Below, one piece after another: positions 34,657 to 43,331 of a stretch of DNA of 64,000 nucleotides. The notes under the pieces were generated by a model, which saw only the letters and a program-made list of their open reading frames with translations, had not been told where the DNA came from and did not search any database. The translations under genes and the position numbers were made by a program. The DNA comes from Chitinophaga solisilvae (lineage in GTDB: Bacteria; Bacteroidota; Bacteroidia; Chitinophagales; Chitinophagaceae). The stretch's first letter is position 1. The number at the start of each line of letters is the position of its first letter. The stretch spans positions 1 through 64,000 of the forward strand of contig NZ_JAABOK010000016.1 in NCBI RefSeq assembly GCF_009928525.1. Direction: 5' to 3'.

Positions 34657-35622
34657 TCAGCGACCCAACCAGGTGGCATCGCATTGCTGTGACAGCAATT
34701 GCAGTTTTTTTAATTCGTTCCCGAACCGGTTCATGGTAGCGTGACACACAGAAGAGGATGCAGGAGATAAAATTCTATCCAGTATACTTTTCAGTGTACC
34801 GGATGGACTGCAATCAATATAAAAATAATTACCCGCTGTCTCCATTTGTCTGACAGCTTCGCTGAAGCGGACAGGCGCGCGTATTACCTCCCAGTAGTAA
34901 TCGGCCACGGTCATGTATACACGCTTTGCGAGCGTACCTGACACGAATGGAATAACAGGCGTTGAAAAATGAATATCGCGGAAGCAGCTGACAAATGCAC
35001 TCTTCACAGGATCCATCATAGGACTGTGAAAAGCATAGCGGACCGGCAGCCGGACAGACAGCAGATCCTGCTGTCCCAGAAAGCGCTCCAGCTGCTGCAG
35101 CGAAGGTTCATCGCCGGCTACTATAAAATGTTCATCATAGTTTACGGCAGCGAGGGAAAGAGAACTGAACGGCTGCTGCTCCCGGAAGATACGGTGGTCC
35201 TGCAACACGGTCAGCATACCGCCATTACCGCAATGGGCCTTTATTTCCAGGGCCTGCCGTATCAGCGCACCCAGCATATCCAGCGGATGAACGATGCCGG
35301 ATACGGCTGCCGCCACCATCTCGCCCAGGCTGTACCCCAGCACATACGACGGATGTATCTGCAACTCTTCCTGCAATACTTTCGCCATCGCATACTGTAC
35401 CATAAAAAGCGCCGGGTTGGTATAACGCAATTCATCAAATTCCCCTTTCACCTGCTGATCTGTGTATATCTGCGCAATGACGGAACTTCCCGATACGCGT
35501 ATCGCTTCTTCGTCCAGCCATTGCAACGTACGGCGGAAGGTAGCGTTGGCACGGTACAGCTCTGCCCCCATATTAAAATACTGACTGCCTTGTCCTGAAA
35601 AGAGAAATACCACTTTAGACAT
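34657..35622 (-). CDS. Second trans-acyltransferase-like protein, probable acyl hydrolase
   Basis: A 321-residue FabD-fold protein. The nucleophile is Ser98 in GYSLGEMVAA and the catalytic His is His199 in YAFHSPMMD, with the N-terminal FLFSGQGSQ motif intact. The Arg that binds the malonyl carboxylate in FabD-like enzymes (25 residues after the Ser; Arg112 in the neighbouring AT) is Gln123 here. In trans-AT clusters, second AT-like proteins of this kind act as proofreading acyl hydrolases (PedC type) that free stalled chains, or use another acyl group. The hydrolase role is my preferred reading. It lies 27 bases after the AT-ER gene. Confidence 0.88.
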   Translation of the reverse strand: MSKVVFLFSGQGSQYFNMGAELYRANATFRRTLQWLDEEAIRVSGSSVIAQIYTDQQVKGEFDELRYTNPALFMVQYAMAKVLQEELQIHPSYVLGYSLGEMVAAAVSGIVHPLDMLGALIRQALEIKAHCGNGGMLTVLQDHRIFREQQPFSSLSLAAVNYDEHFIVAGDEPSLQQLERFLGQQDLLSVRLPVRYAFHSPMMDPVKSAFVSCFRDIHFSTPVIPFVSGTLAKRVYMTVADYYWEVIRAPVRFSEAVRQMETAGNYFYIDCSPSGTLKSILDRILSPASSSVCHATMNRFGNELKKLQLLSQQCDATWLGR

Positions 35623-35649
35623 TACCGGATTTTTTAATCATCGAAAAAA

Positions 35650-38043
35650 TTACAGGACGCTGCTGAGTTGCTTTGCCGGCCTGGATATATTTACAGCGGA
35701 TGACGGAGCAAACTGAAGATAGAAATCCCGGAGATACAGCGCACCACCCAGCATCAGCAGCCAGGCAACTTCTTCAGCATGGCGGTTTCTCCAGGACTGC
35801 AGCGGCGTGCCTTTCACCCACTGGTTGAATGCTCCGAGTGCGGGGCTGCAGAATACCTGAAAGTCTTCCCGGATGGCAACATCACCTTTCAGCGCAGCCT
35901 GCTGGCTGACAGTAAAATAGTGCCTGAATACAAGCGCCATTTTATGCCTGGGGTTTTGTAATGCCTTGCTGATTTCAGCCGGATCTTTCTGCCTGGTTAT
36001 TTCTTCAAATACGCTGTCCAGGCTCTTCTTGAAATACCGCTCTTCCAGCTGGGTCCTGTCCTTTACCGGAATCTGGTCCAGCGATTCGTAGCGGCGATAC
36101 AGTTCATATAATTTATTGGCTCTTGCCGGGAAAAACATTCCTTTCTTCAGCACCTGAATCCGGGTTCCTGTTTCAAACATATCGCCGGCAGGTGCATAGT
36201 CGGTATCCTGCATATTAATTTCCTGCAACATATCTTTCACCGCAATGCTCGTACCTGCATCCACTGTACACTGGTTGACGGAGCCAGTCATGATAAAGTC
36301 CGCTCCGAGTACAAACGAAGCGGCTACTGCGTCCGCAGTGCCTATGCCACCGGCAACACCTACACGAACCGGCGTGGCGTAAGCAAGTTTACTCACTGTT
36401 TCATCGCGCATCCTGCGGATCACGGGCAGAAGCGCGTAAGGCATACGGCGGTCGGTATGTCCGGCAGAATCAGCTACTGCACATATATCATCTGCCATGG
36501 GTACCAGCCTGGATAAAGCTGCCTGCTCGGCCGAGATGCTGCCTTCTGCCAGCAGCTTATCAACAATGGCGCGCGGCGGCGGCTCCAGGAAAATTTCTGC
36601 TATTTCGGGCCTGGACAGCTTCGCCATAATACGATTACCGGCTACTATGTTTCCCTTGTTATCCTTGTAAAGTCCCTTCACGCGATAGTAGACAATGGCC
36701 TTGCTTAAACCCAGATAGGCAGCGGCTTCCACATTTTTCACACCATGCCTGATAAAGAGTGTTACCAGTTCCTCTTCCGTCTCCGGCCGTTCCGGATGGC
36801 TGCCGATGTTTACTCCGTACGGCAGTTGCGGGCCTCCCTGCTGCTTAATATACTGTATGGCTTCTTCCACTTCAGCCAGCGATACCCCTTCTGTTCCGAG
36901 AAAGCTGAGCAAGCCGGCCTTTCCCATACGCACGATCTGCCGGGGAGAAGAGATACCATAGGACATGGCTCCGGCTGCATAGGCATACCTGACGCCATAG
37001 GTTTCACGGAAGCCTGCGGCTCCCATTCCGGCCGCAAGCGCCTGTATATCGGACTGCGGACCACCGTCATTACCGACAGGTACAAACCGGTCTAACCACA
37101 ACGGGTATACGTTATTGCGCGTCTCAGGTACGCTTTCCTTCACTGCGGCCGGCGGGGGTGGCGCAGGCGGCGTTATTCCCATCTCTGCGGCCGGTATCGG
37201 ATCAGCAATAATGAAGTTGATCATTTTTGTCAGTACATCTCCCGGTCCTATTTCATAAAAAGATAATTCGTCCTGGCACAGCAGGTAGCTGACGCTTTCA
37301 TACCATCTCACCTGGCTGGCAATCTGCCGCGTCAGCAGGTCGGCAGTAGCACCATCTTCATAGGGCCGTGCGGTTACATTGGCGATAACCGGGATTTTGG
37401 GAGCAGCAAAGGAAAATCCTTTCACGTAGTTTCCGAATTCCTGCGATGCTCCCTGCAGGTAGCGGGAGTGAAATGCGCCGCTCACATTGAGCGGATAATA
37501 CAGCCGTGCGCCGCTGGCTTCAAAATTTTTCTGTGCGCCGAGTATCTCTTCGCGAATGCCGGATATGACGATCTGTTCAGCGGAATTATAGTTGGCGATA
37601 TCAATACCTGTATAATTGAACTGCTGCAGTATTTTTTTTACGGCCTCCATCTTCAATCCAAGCAGGGCGGCCATTCCGCCGTGCTTTACGGCGCCCATAA
37701 TCTCTGCTCTTTTCTTTACAAGCTGCAGGCCTGTTTCAAAGGAGAATACACCTGCGGCAAACAGGGCTACATATTCTCCGAGGCTGTGGCCCAGCACAAA
37801 ATCAGGTGGTTCTTCACGGGAGATACGGTCAAGATAGGTAAGCGCATTCACCACGTATAATGCCGGCTGCGTATATTGTGTCTGATTCAGCAGGCGGTCC
37901 GGGTCTTCCTCACACAGGCCGGTAATATCATATCCCAGGATGTCGCTTGCATTGTCAGTATATGTTTTGTATTGAGGGAATAATTCCTTTCCCATGCCCC
38001 TCCGTTGTGATCCCTGGCCGGGGAATAAAAATGCCTTCTTCAT
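35650..38043 (-). CDS. pksE: Trans-acting acyltransferase fused to PfaD-type enoylreductase
   Basis: A 797-residue fusion. Residues 1-285 are a malonyl-CoA acyltransferase (FLFPGQGSQRRGMGKE; Ser87 in GHSLGEYVAL; malonate-binding Arg112 in VKKRAEIMG; His192 in SGAFHSRYL) that must load all AT-less modules. A Pro-rich linker (PPAPPPPAAV, about 295-305) leads to residues 325-785, an FMN-dependent TIM-barrel enoylreductase of the PfaD/2-nitropropane dioxygenase type (GAGAMSYGI, YGVNIGSHPE, VGVAGGIGTADAVAASFVLGADFIMTGSVNQ). None of the visible modules has an enoylreductase, so any saturated position would need this one. Such AT-ER fusions are a mark of trans-AT clusters. It follows the antiterminator gene by 30 bases. 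Confidence 0.95.
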   Translation of the reverse strand: MKKAFLFPGQGSQRRGMGKELFPQYKTYTDNASDILGYDITGLCEEDPDRLLNQTQYTQPALYVVNALTYLDRISREEPPDFVLGHSLGEYVALFAAGVFSFETGLQLVKKRAEIMGAVKHGGMAALLGLKMEAVKKILQQFNYTGIDIANYNSAEQIVISGIREEILGAQKNFEASGARLYYPLNVSGAFHSRYLQGASQEFGNYVKGFSFAAPKIPVIANVTARPYEDGATADLLTRQIASQVRWYESVSYLLCQDELSFYEIGPGDVLTKMINFIIADPIPAAEMGITPPAPPPPAAVKESVPETRNNVYPLWLDRFVPVGNDGGPQSDIQALAAGMGAAGFRETYGVRYAYAAGAMSYGISSPRQIVRMGKAGLLSFLGTEGVSLAEVEEAIQYIKQQGGPQLPYGVNIGSHPERPETEEELVTLFIRHGVKNVEAAAYLGLSKAIVYYRVKGLYKDNKGNIVAGNRIMAKLSRPEIAEIFLEPPPRAIVDKLLAEGSISAEQAALSRLVPMADDICAVADSAGHTDRRMPYALLPVIRRMRDETVSKLAYATPVRVGVAGGIGTADAVAASFVLGADFIMTGSVNQCTVDAGTSIAVKDMLQEINMQDTDYAPAGDMFETGTRIQVLKKGMFFPARANKLYELYRRYESLDQIPVKDRTQLEERYFKKSLDSVFEEITRQKDPAEISKALQNPRHKMALVFRHYFTVSQQAALKGDVAIREDFQVFCSPALGAFNQWVKGTPLQSWRNRHAEEVAWLLMLGGALYLRDFYLQFAPSSAVNISRPAKQLSSVL

Positions 38044-38073
38044 AGAATGAAATGTTTTGGATAATAAAATGTA

Positions 38074-38574
38074 TTATATCCGCTCAATGCAACTGCTTTC
38101 TATTTCCACGGATACAGCCTGGCTGATTACCGGCAGTTTGATCACAAAACGCACCTGGTTTGATTTCCGTAACAGAATGCCTTCCATGCCTGAGAAAGCG
38201 CCTTGTGTGACTCTCACTTTATCCCCGATACAGTAATAATATTCAGTGGTAAGCGTCTGGCTGCCTCCTTCTATCCGCCTGATTTTTTCAATCTCATCAT
38301 CGCTTACAGCGATAGGCTGACCGTTGAAGCCAACGAAATGGATGACGCCACCCAGACTAAGTATTTTTACTTTCTCCTGAATATCGATTTTAACAAAGAG
38401 ATAATTGGGGAACATGGGGCTCTGCAACCGTTTGACACGATCGCTCCACTGCCGCAGTTCCTGCTTTACAGGCAGATAACATTCTATATGCTGTAACCTG
38501 GTTTCCTGTAAAACTTTTTTTTCAAACTTCGGACGGGTATATACTACATACCACTTCTTTGTGATAGGTGACAT
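38074..38574 (-). CDS. NusG-like transcription antiterminator, UpxY/TaA type
   Basis: A 166-residue NusG paralogue starting at the ATG at 38572-38574; a Met at 38616 would add 14 residues. Residues 5-105 form the NGN domain (KKWYVVYTRPKFEKKVLQE, ECYLPVKQELRQWSDR, SPMFPNYLFVKIDI), and 125-165 the KOW domain (GDKVRVTQGAFSGMEGILL). Specialised NusG paralogues in Bacteroidota (UpxY) and in trans-AT PKS clusters (TaA-like, LoaP in Bacillus) help RNA polymerase through long operons. It opens the accessory operon and is preceded by a 400-base leader. It may act on its own transcript, on the 25-kb PKS transcript, or on both. Confidence 0.92.
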   Translation of the reverse strand: MSPITKKWYVVYTRPKFEKKVLQETRLQHIECYLPVKQELRQWSDRVKRLQSPMFPNYLFVKIDIQEKVKILSLGGVIHFVGFNGQPIAVSDDEIEKIRRIEGGSQTLTTEYYYCIGDKVRVTQGAFSGMEGILLRKSNQVRFVIKLPVISQAVSVEIESSCIERI

Positions 38575-38616
38575 TGAGACGGATGAGCGCAGGTCATCCG
38601 CATAAATAAGAGGCAT

Positions 38617-39006
38617 AGTAACAGGGTTTTTACGTCGAAAAATTAATTAACAAATGGTCTCCGGAACGACAGATCGTTTTACTGTCTCATAAAAGCGGCA
38701 ACAAATGGAGTTTAAAGTTTTTTCAATATGATACGGCTTCGCCTTTATATGTCACATAGGGTGAAACATAAATCCAGCAGTACGTGTGTCAGATTATAAA
38801 CCAGTGCGACATTTTATAGTGTGATTAACAAAATCTGCAGCGGTCTAAAATTTTAGTGGTATCAATAATACTAAAGTAGGTAATTATATACAAAGTATCA
38901 AACGATGTGTATAAAAATCCCTGCTGCAATTATTATGCATACCTAATAATAATGTCAAAAACAATACGCTGCAAACATGCTACAGCAGGCACTTCCATCA
39001 TTTCAT
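38617..39006 (-). promoter_or_regulatory. Leader/promoter region of the antiterminator-headed accessory operon
   Basis: About 390 AT-rich bases with no coding potential. Structures seen: a perfect 12-bp palindrome CTAAAATTTTAG (38845-38856); GACAG/CTGTC pairing around nine bases (38668-38686); a TATGT..CAC / GTGAAACATA pairing with a two-base bulge (about 38747-38770); and GGC-TTC-GCC inside an AT-rich stem (about 38728-38750). No exact TAnnTTTG box was found on the minus strand. Hairpins in leaders are the known loading sites of LoaP-type antiterminators. Confidence 0.45.
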
Positions 39007-39037
39007 AAAAAAATGTGAAAATTCATTCCGGAATTTT
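39007..39037 (-). terminator. Terminator-like hairpin after the last PKS gene
   Basis: AAAATTC and GAATTTT (39018-39024, 39031-39037) pair around six bases; on the minus strand a run of seven T follows after CACA. It begins 19 bases after the PKS4 stop. The stem is AT-rich and so weak, which would suit control by an antiterminator. Confidence 0.5.
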
Positions 39038-39056
39038 TCATGCTCATCATCTCCCT

Positions 39057-42000
39057 TCACTGTTGTTCGGAAACTAGTTGTTTCCCCGCATATAATTTTT
39101 CGCAGAATGATATGATCTCATCACATGATTCCGGCGCTGTCAGCAGCATCATATGATTGGGAGAAGCTACGTCAGTCATCATGAAATGTGGCAGTTGCCG
39201 TTCCCACTCTTCCCAGTAGTTCAGATGATCCAGTGCTGTGTACGCCGTATCAGACATGGTGAAATATGGTGATAATTCTCCATAGAACAATCCGCTGTCA
39301 TTACGGAAGAAATAGCATTTCACTTCTTCCGGACACGGTAATGGCTGCACGGAGTAGCTGTCCAGCTGATAGCCCCGCTGCAGTTTGGTACTGTGCGCTA
39401 TCAGCTGGTGCAGTTGCGCGGATGTTTTCTTCATCCCCCGCTGATTGGCGAGTTCCATCATGCGTTCGAAATACGCTTCATCCGTGATGTCCATACTCAC
39501 CGCATCCCGGTGGATGAGGGTATCATATATCTTTTCAGGTTCATGTATCACGGATGAGAACAACATCATGTTTACTGCCTGCAGAATGCCCGTTTTATGG
39601 TTTGCATCCAGTGCATCCATTTTCAGCGCGGGACTGTAAACAGCATCCAGCATAACAATGCTGTTGACCGTCTCTCCCATTTCCTGCAGCTGCCGGGTGA
39701 TTTCATATGCCAGTATACCACCGAGCGAATAGCCGCCCAGGTCGTAGGGGCCTTCCGGTTGCACTGACTGCAACGCATGTATGTAATAGGCTGCCATCGC
39801 CTGTATTCCCTGCAAGGGCATTCTGTCTGTCATCCAGCCGCGCGCCTGTATGCCATAAAACGGGCGGTGGCAATGCTGAGCAATACGCATATAAGACTCC
39901 ACACCGCCTAACACCGGATGAAACCAGAAAACGGGTCTTCCTTTTCTAACCTGATTCAGGTGCAGCAGCTCCGGAAATTGTCTGGTTGCGGGTTTCCTGG
40001 CTACTGACAATGGTTGCTGCAATACCGGCTGCAAAGCCCGGCTGATATCATGCGCCGATCCGCTGAGCGCCATCCTGTCAAATGCTGCAACGGAAAATCC
40101 ATGAGACTGCAACAGCTGTAACAGCTGCATCTGCTGGATAGAATCAAAACCATATTGCTGCAAAGGCTTATGCCTGTCAATTTCAAACGGTTGCAACCCT
40201 AACAGGCGGGCCAGTATACCGATCACTTCCTCCTCATTGCCCCCCTCTTCTATGATTGCAGCCGGCATTGTTTTCAATGGGGTAACCACCGGTGCATCTT
40301 CCATCCAGCATTTCCTTCTCTCGAACGGATATACGGGAAGCTGTATTTTCTGTACAGGCATATCTTTATGCAGTTGTTCCCATGCTACGGTTCCTCCTTT
40401 CACCCAGTAATGTGCGAGTTTTTCCGGGTTATTTTCTGCAATCAATGCATTGGCAACGGTTACAGCCAGCTGGCCCGACAGGAGGTCTGCCATATCCATG
40501 TCTGTGCTTTCCCTGGTATTCAGGAATACGGAGCCGTCAGCAGCTGCATCGTTACGAAGCAGCTGCAGGGCGTTCTGCAATCCCTGCACCAATGTTTCCT
40601 TTGAATCAGCCACCAGCGCCATCCTGCATGTCATGGCTTCGCGCCCCGCCTGCAGGGTGTATGCCAGGTCGGGCAGCCATATTTCTTTTTCTGTTGATAT
40701 AAATGCTGACAGTTGTTCCACTACTGCTTCCAGTCTTTCCTTGTTTCTGGCAGACAGTACGATCACCTGCGGAGAAAAATAATCCGGCAGCCGGCGGGCA
40801 TCTGCAGATGAAGTATATTCTTCTATTATAACATGTGCATTGGAGCCGCCTGCACCGAAAGAGCTGATAGCCGCGCGGCGGGGATCCGTCCCGTTTGCCG
40901 GCCAGTCGCCGGCTTCCTGCTGCAGGTAAAATGGCGTTTCTTCAAAACGGATATTAGGATTCAGTTTATCCGAATGCATCACAGGCGCCAGTTTTTTGTG
41001 CTGCAACTGCAGAACTGTTTTGATGAGCTGGGTGATACCTGACGCTGCTTCCGCATGACCGATATTGGATTTCACACTGCCTATTGCACAGCGTTTTTTT
41101 CCGGGCGCAGGTTTTCCGAATACCTTGTTCAGGGCTGTCATCTCAATGGCATCACCAAGGGCAGAGCCATTGGCAGCAGCTTCTACATAAGAGATAGTTG
41201 AAACAGGTATGCCTGCCGCCTTGAAATTATCTTCCATCAGCTGCACCTGCGCCTGCACGTTGGGAACGCTGTATCCGTTACTGTGTCCGCCATGGTTAAC
41301 CGCTGTGGAGCGGATAACGGCAAGGATATTATCGTTGTCCTGCTCGGCCTGTGCCAATGGTTTGAGCAATACTGCACCTACGGCTTCTGCCGGCAGATAA
41401 CCATCTCCGTCTGCGAAGCTCCTGCTGCTGATGTCGCTGCCCAGCATCTGCGCAATACCTAATCCTATATACTTCCCCGGATGCAGCGACAGGTTCACGC
41501 CTCCGACAATGGCCATCCCGCACTGACCTGCAGCCATGCTTTCACAGGCCATATGCAATGCCGTCAGCGCCGAAGAGCACATAGTATCTATCGCTACGCT
41601 GGGTCCCTGCAGGTTAAAGAAATAGGAAACCCGGTTAACAATGGCACTGTAAGAATGCAGCATCAGCATGGAATCCCGTGCAAGATCAGGGACCAGTGGC
41701 TGATATTGCTGATGCATGGCGCCTGCAAATACGCCTACCCTTGACTGGTATTTTTCCTGCAGCAGTGCGCGCGTATATCCGGCATTCTCCAGCAGCCGCC
41801 ACACGGTTTCCAGAAAGAGGCGTTCGTTGGGATGCATACTGGCGGCCTCCCGCGGCGATATATTAAAGAACAGCGGATCAAACATCTCCACCTCCTCTAC
41901 AAACCCACCCCACCGGCAAAAGGCTTTGCCCTGCTGCAAACTGTCATCCACGTAGTCTTCCGGCCGCCAACGGTCAGCAGGAATGGCTGTAATACCATCA

Positions 42001-43301
42001 TAGCCCTGCAGCAGGTGCTGCCAGAATTCTTTTACACCGGAAGCTCCGGGAAAACGTCCTTCCATGGCGATAACAGCAATATCGGTTCTGCCCGCCGCAA
42101 CGCGATGCCCCGGCTTCGGCGCAGCCGCGGGGGCTGGCGTAGCTGAGACGGTTGACTCTTCTCCTGTTTCCTTCACAAAGCGATGCGGGCATACATCAGC
42201 CAGGTATGCTGCCAGGGTGGTAATATTGGTATATTCAAACAAGAGTGTAGGCGATAACGTTATCTCCAGCTTTTTTTCGAGCGCCTGTACCAGTTCAAGC
42301 AGCCCGGGAGAATCCAATCCCATTTCATAATACCCTGCCTGTACATCTATGTGCCTTAGCGGTTTGTTCAGCCGCTCTGCCAGCCATTGACGCAGCAGGT
42401 TTTCCGCAGCTGTTACCGCGCGGCTGCCGGTGGCTGCAACAACTGCTGGTCCGGCTTCCGGCTGCTGTTGTACAGCGCTGCGTTCGGGATCTATCAGGCC
42501 GGTATCCCTCACCAGTTTACTGCTGAAGTTCTTCAGCTCCGCCAGCTTTTGTCCGGCGGCATTAAAAAACTCCAGCGTGAAACTGATCAGCTCTTCTTTT
42601 CGTTGTACGGTATCCGTTAGTATCCTCACCCAGCATTCCTGCTGCAGCAGTCCTGCTGCCCTGAATGACCCGTAAAACAAAGGCAGGAACAACCTTTCTT
42701 CCCCGGCGATGAGATGGCTGATGGCGGCTGCGCCTCCAATGGCGCTGGCATCGATCAGCGCAGGATGATACATGACGTCAGGTACGGCAGCAGCAGTAAT
42801 TTTCATGATGGTTGCTGCCGGTGTATTGTAGATCCTGCCGGCTGCTTTCATGAGTCCCGTATGCATCATCTCGCGGCTGCGGCAGGCTGTATAGATGTCT
42901 TCCAGTTCTATAACGGAAACAGCCCGCTGTTCCACACCTGCGGTATCAAGTGTTTCTGTAAATACCACCGGTGTTGTCTGTTGCATGGCCGCTCTTACAT
43001 AACGTTTCTTCCCTGCCGGTTTGCTATGATGCTGTTCCTCCCCGTCTACCAGTACCTGCCAGCGTCCCTGGCCGTCTTCAACGGCTTCGAGGCTGAGCAG
43101 TATCTCCGTTCCTGCTGCTACAATCAGCGGGTGATAAATACTGAGGTCATATAAGGTGAGCGTAGTAGGATCGAATCCCTTCTCCGCAAAAAACTGGTAT
43201 ATCATGTCTATGTATGCCAGGCCAGGTAGTATGGCCTGTCCGTAAATACGGTGATGATGAATAACCGGGTGATCTATATCGATAAAAAACTGATCCTGCA
43301 T
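39057..43301 (-). CDS. Terminal trans-AT polyketide synthase PKS4: DH-ACP-KS0-ACP-TE
   Basis: 1414 residues. A dehydratase (1-270) opens the protein, with His17, Gly21 and Pro26 of HxxxGxxxxP and Asp184 in HPALIDAS. ACP1 has Ser331 (EMGLDSPGLL). The KS (406-830) keeps Cys575 (DTMCSSA) and His749 (KSNIGHAEA), but HGTGT is EAAANGS, with Ala709 for His, and the GEGxGA loop is changed to PAEAVGA; it should be non-elongating. ACP2 has Ser1054 (YGFDSIQQM). A thioesterase (1110-1400) has Ser1192 in GYSLGGIL, Asp1219 and His1383 (PNHMM), and would release the chain as acid or lactone. The start joins KS0 at the end of PKS3, forming a split module. Gap from PKS3: 30 bases. Confidence 0.95.
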   Translation of the reverse strand: MQDQFFIDIDHPVIHHHRIYGQAILPGLAYIDMIYQFFAEKGFDPTTLTLYDLSIYHPLIVAAGTEILLSLEAVEDGQGRWQVLVDGEEQHHSKPAGKKRYVRAAMQQTTPVVFTETLDTAGVEQRAVSVIELEDIYTACRSREMMHTGLMKAAGRIYNTPAATIMKITAAAVPDVMYHPALIDASAIGGAAAISHLIAGEERLFLPLFYGSFRAAGLLQQECWVRILTDTVQRKEELISFTLEFFNAAGQKLAELKNFSSKLVRDTGLIDPERSAVQQQPEAGPAVVAATGSRAVTAAENLLRQWLAERLNKPLRHIDVQAGYYEMGLDSPGLLELVQALEKKLEITLSPTLLFEYTNITTLAAYLADVCPHRFVKETGEESTVSATPAPAAAPKPGHRVAAGRTDIAVIAMEGRFPGASGVKEFWQHLLQGYDGITAIPADRWRPEDYVDDSLQQGKAFCRWGGFVEEVEMFDPLFFNISPREAASMHPNERLFLETVWRLLENAGYTRALLQEKYQSRVGVFAGAMHQQYQPLVPDLARDSMLMLHSYSAIVNRVSYFFNLQGPSVAIDTMCSSALTALHMACESMAAGQCGMAIVGGVNLSLHPGKYIGLGIAQMLGSDISSRSFADGDGYLPAEAVGAVLLKPLAQAEQDNDNILAVIRSTAVNHGGHSNGYSVPNVQAQVQLMEDNFKAAGIPVSTISYVEAAANGSALGDAIEMTALNKVFGKPAPGKKRCAIGSVKSNIGHAEAASGITQLIKTVLQLQHKKLAPVMHSDKLNPNIRFEETPFYLQQEAGDWPANGTDPRRAAISSFGAGGSNAHVIIEEYTSSADARRLPDYFSPQVIVLSARNKERLEAVVEQLSAFISTEKEIWLPDLAYTLQAGREAMTCRMALVADSKETLVQGLQNALQLLRNDAAADGSVFLNTRESTDMDMADLLSGQLAVTVANALIAENNPEKLAHYWVKGGTVAWEQLHKDMPVQKIQLPVYPFERRKCWMEDAPVVTPLKTMPAAIIEEGGNEEEVIGILARLLGLQPFEIDRHKPLQQYGFDSIQQMQLLQLLQSHGFSVAAFDRMALSGSAHDISRALQPVLQQPLSVARKPATRQFPELLHLNQVRKGRPVFWFHPVLGGVESYMRIAQHCHRPFYGIQARGWMTDRMPLQGIQAMAAYYIHALQSVQPEGPYDLGGYSLGGILAYEITRQLQEMGETVNSIVMLDAVYSPALKMDALDANHKTGILQAVNMMLFSSVIHEPEKIYDTLIHRDAVSMDITDEAYFERMMELANQRGMKKTSAQLHQLIAHSTKLQRGYQLDSYSVQPLPCPEEVKCYFFRNDSGLFYGELSPYFTMSDTAYTALDHLNYWEEWERQLPHFMMTDVASPNHMMLLTAPESCDEIISFCEKLYAGKQLVSEQQ

Positions 43302-43331
43302 ATATCCTGTCTTTTAATAACTGAAATAATT

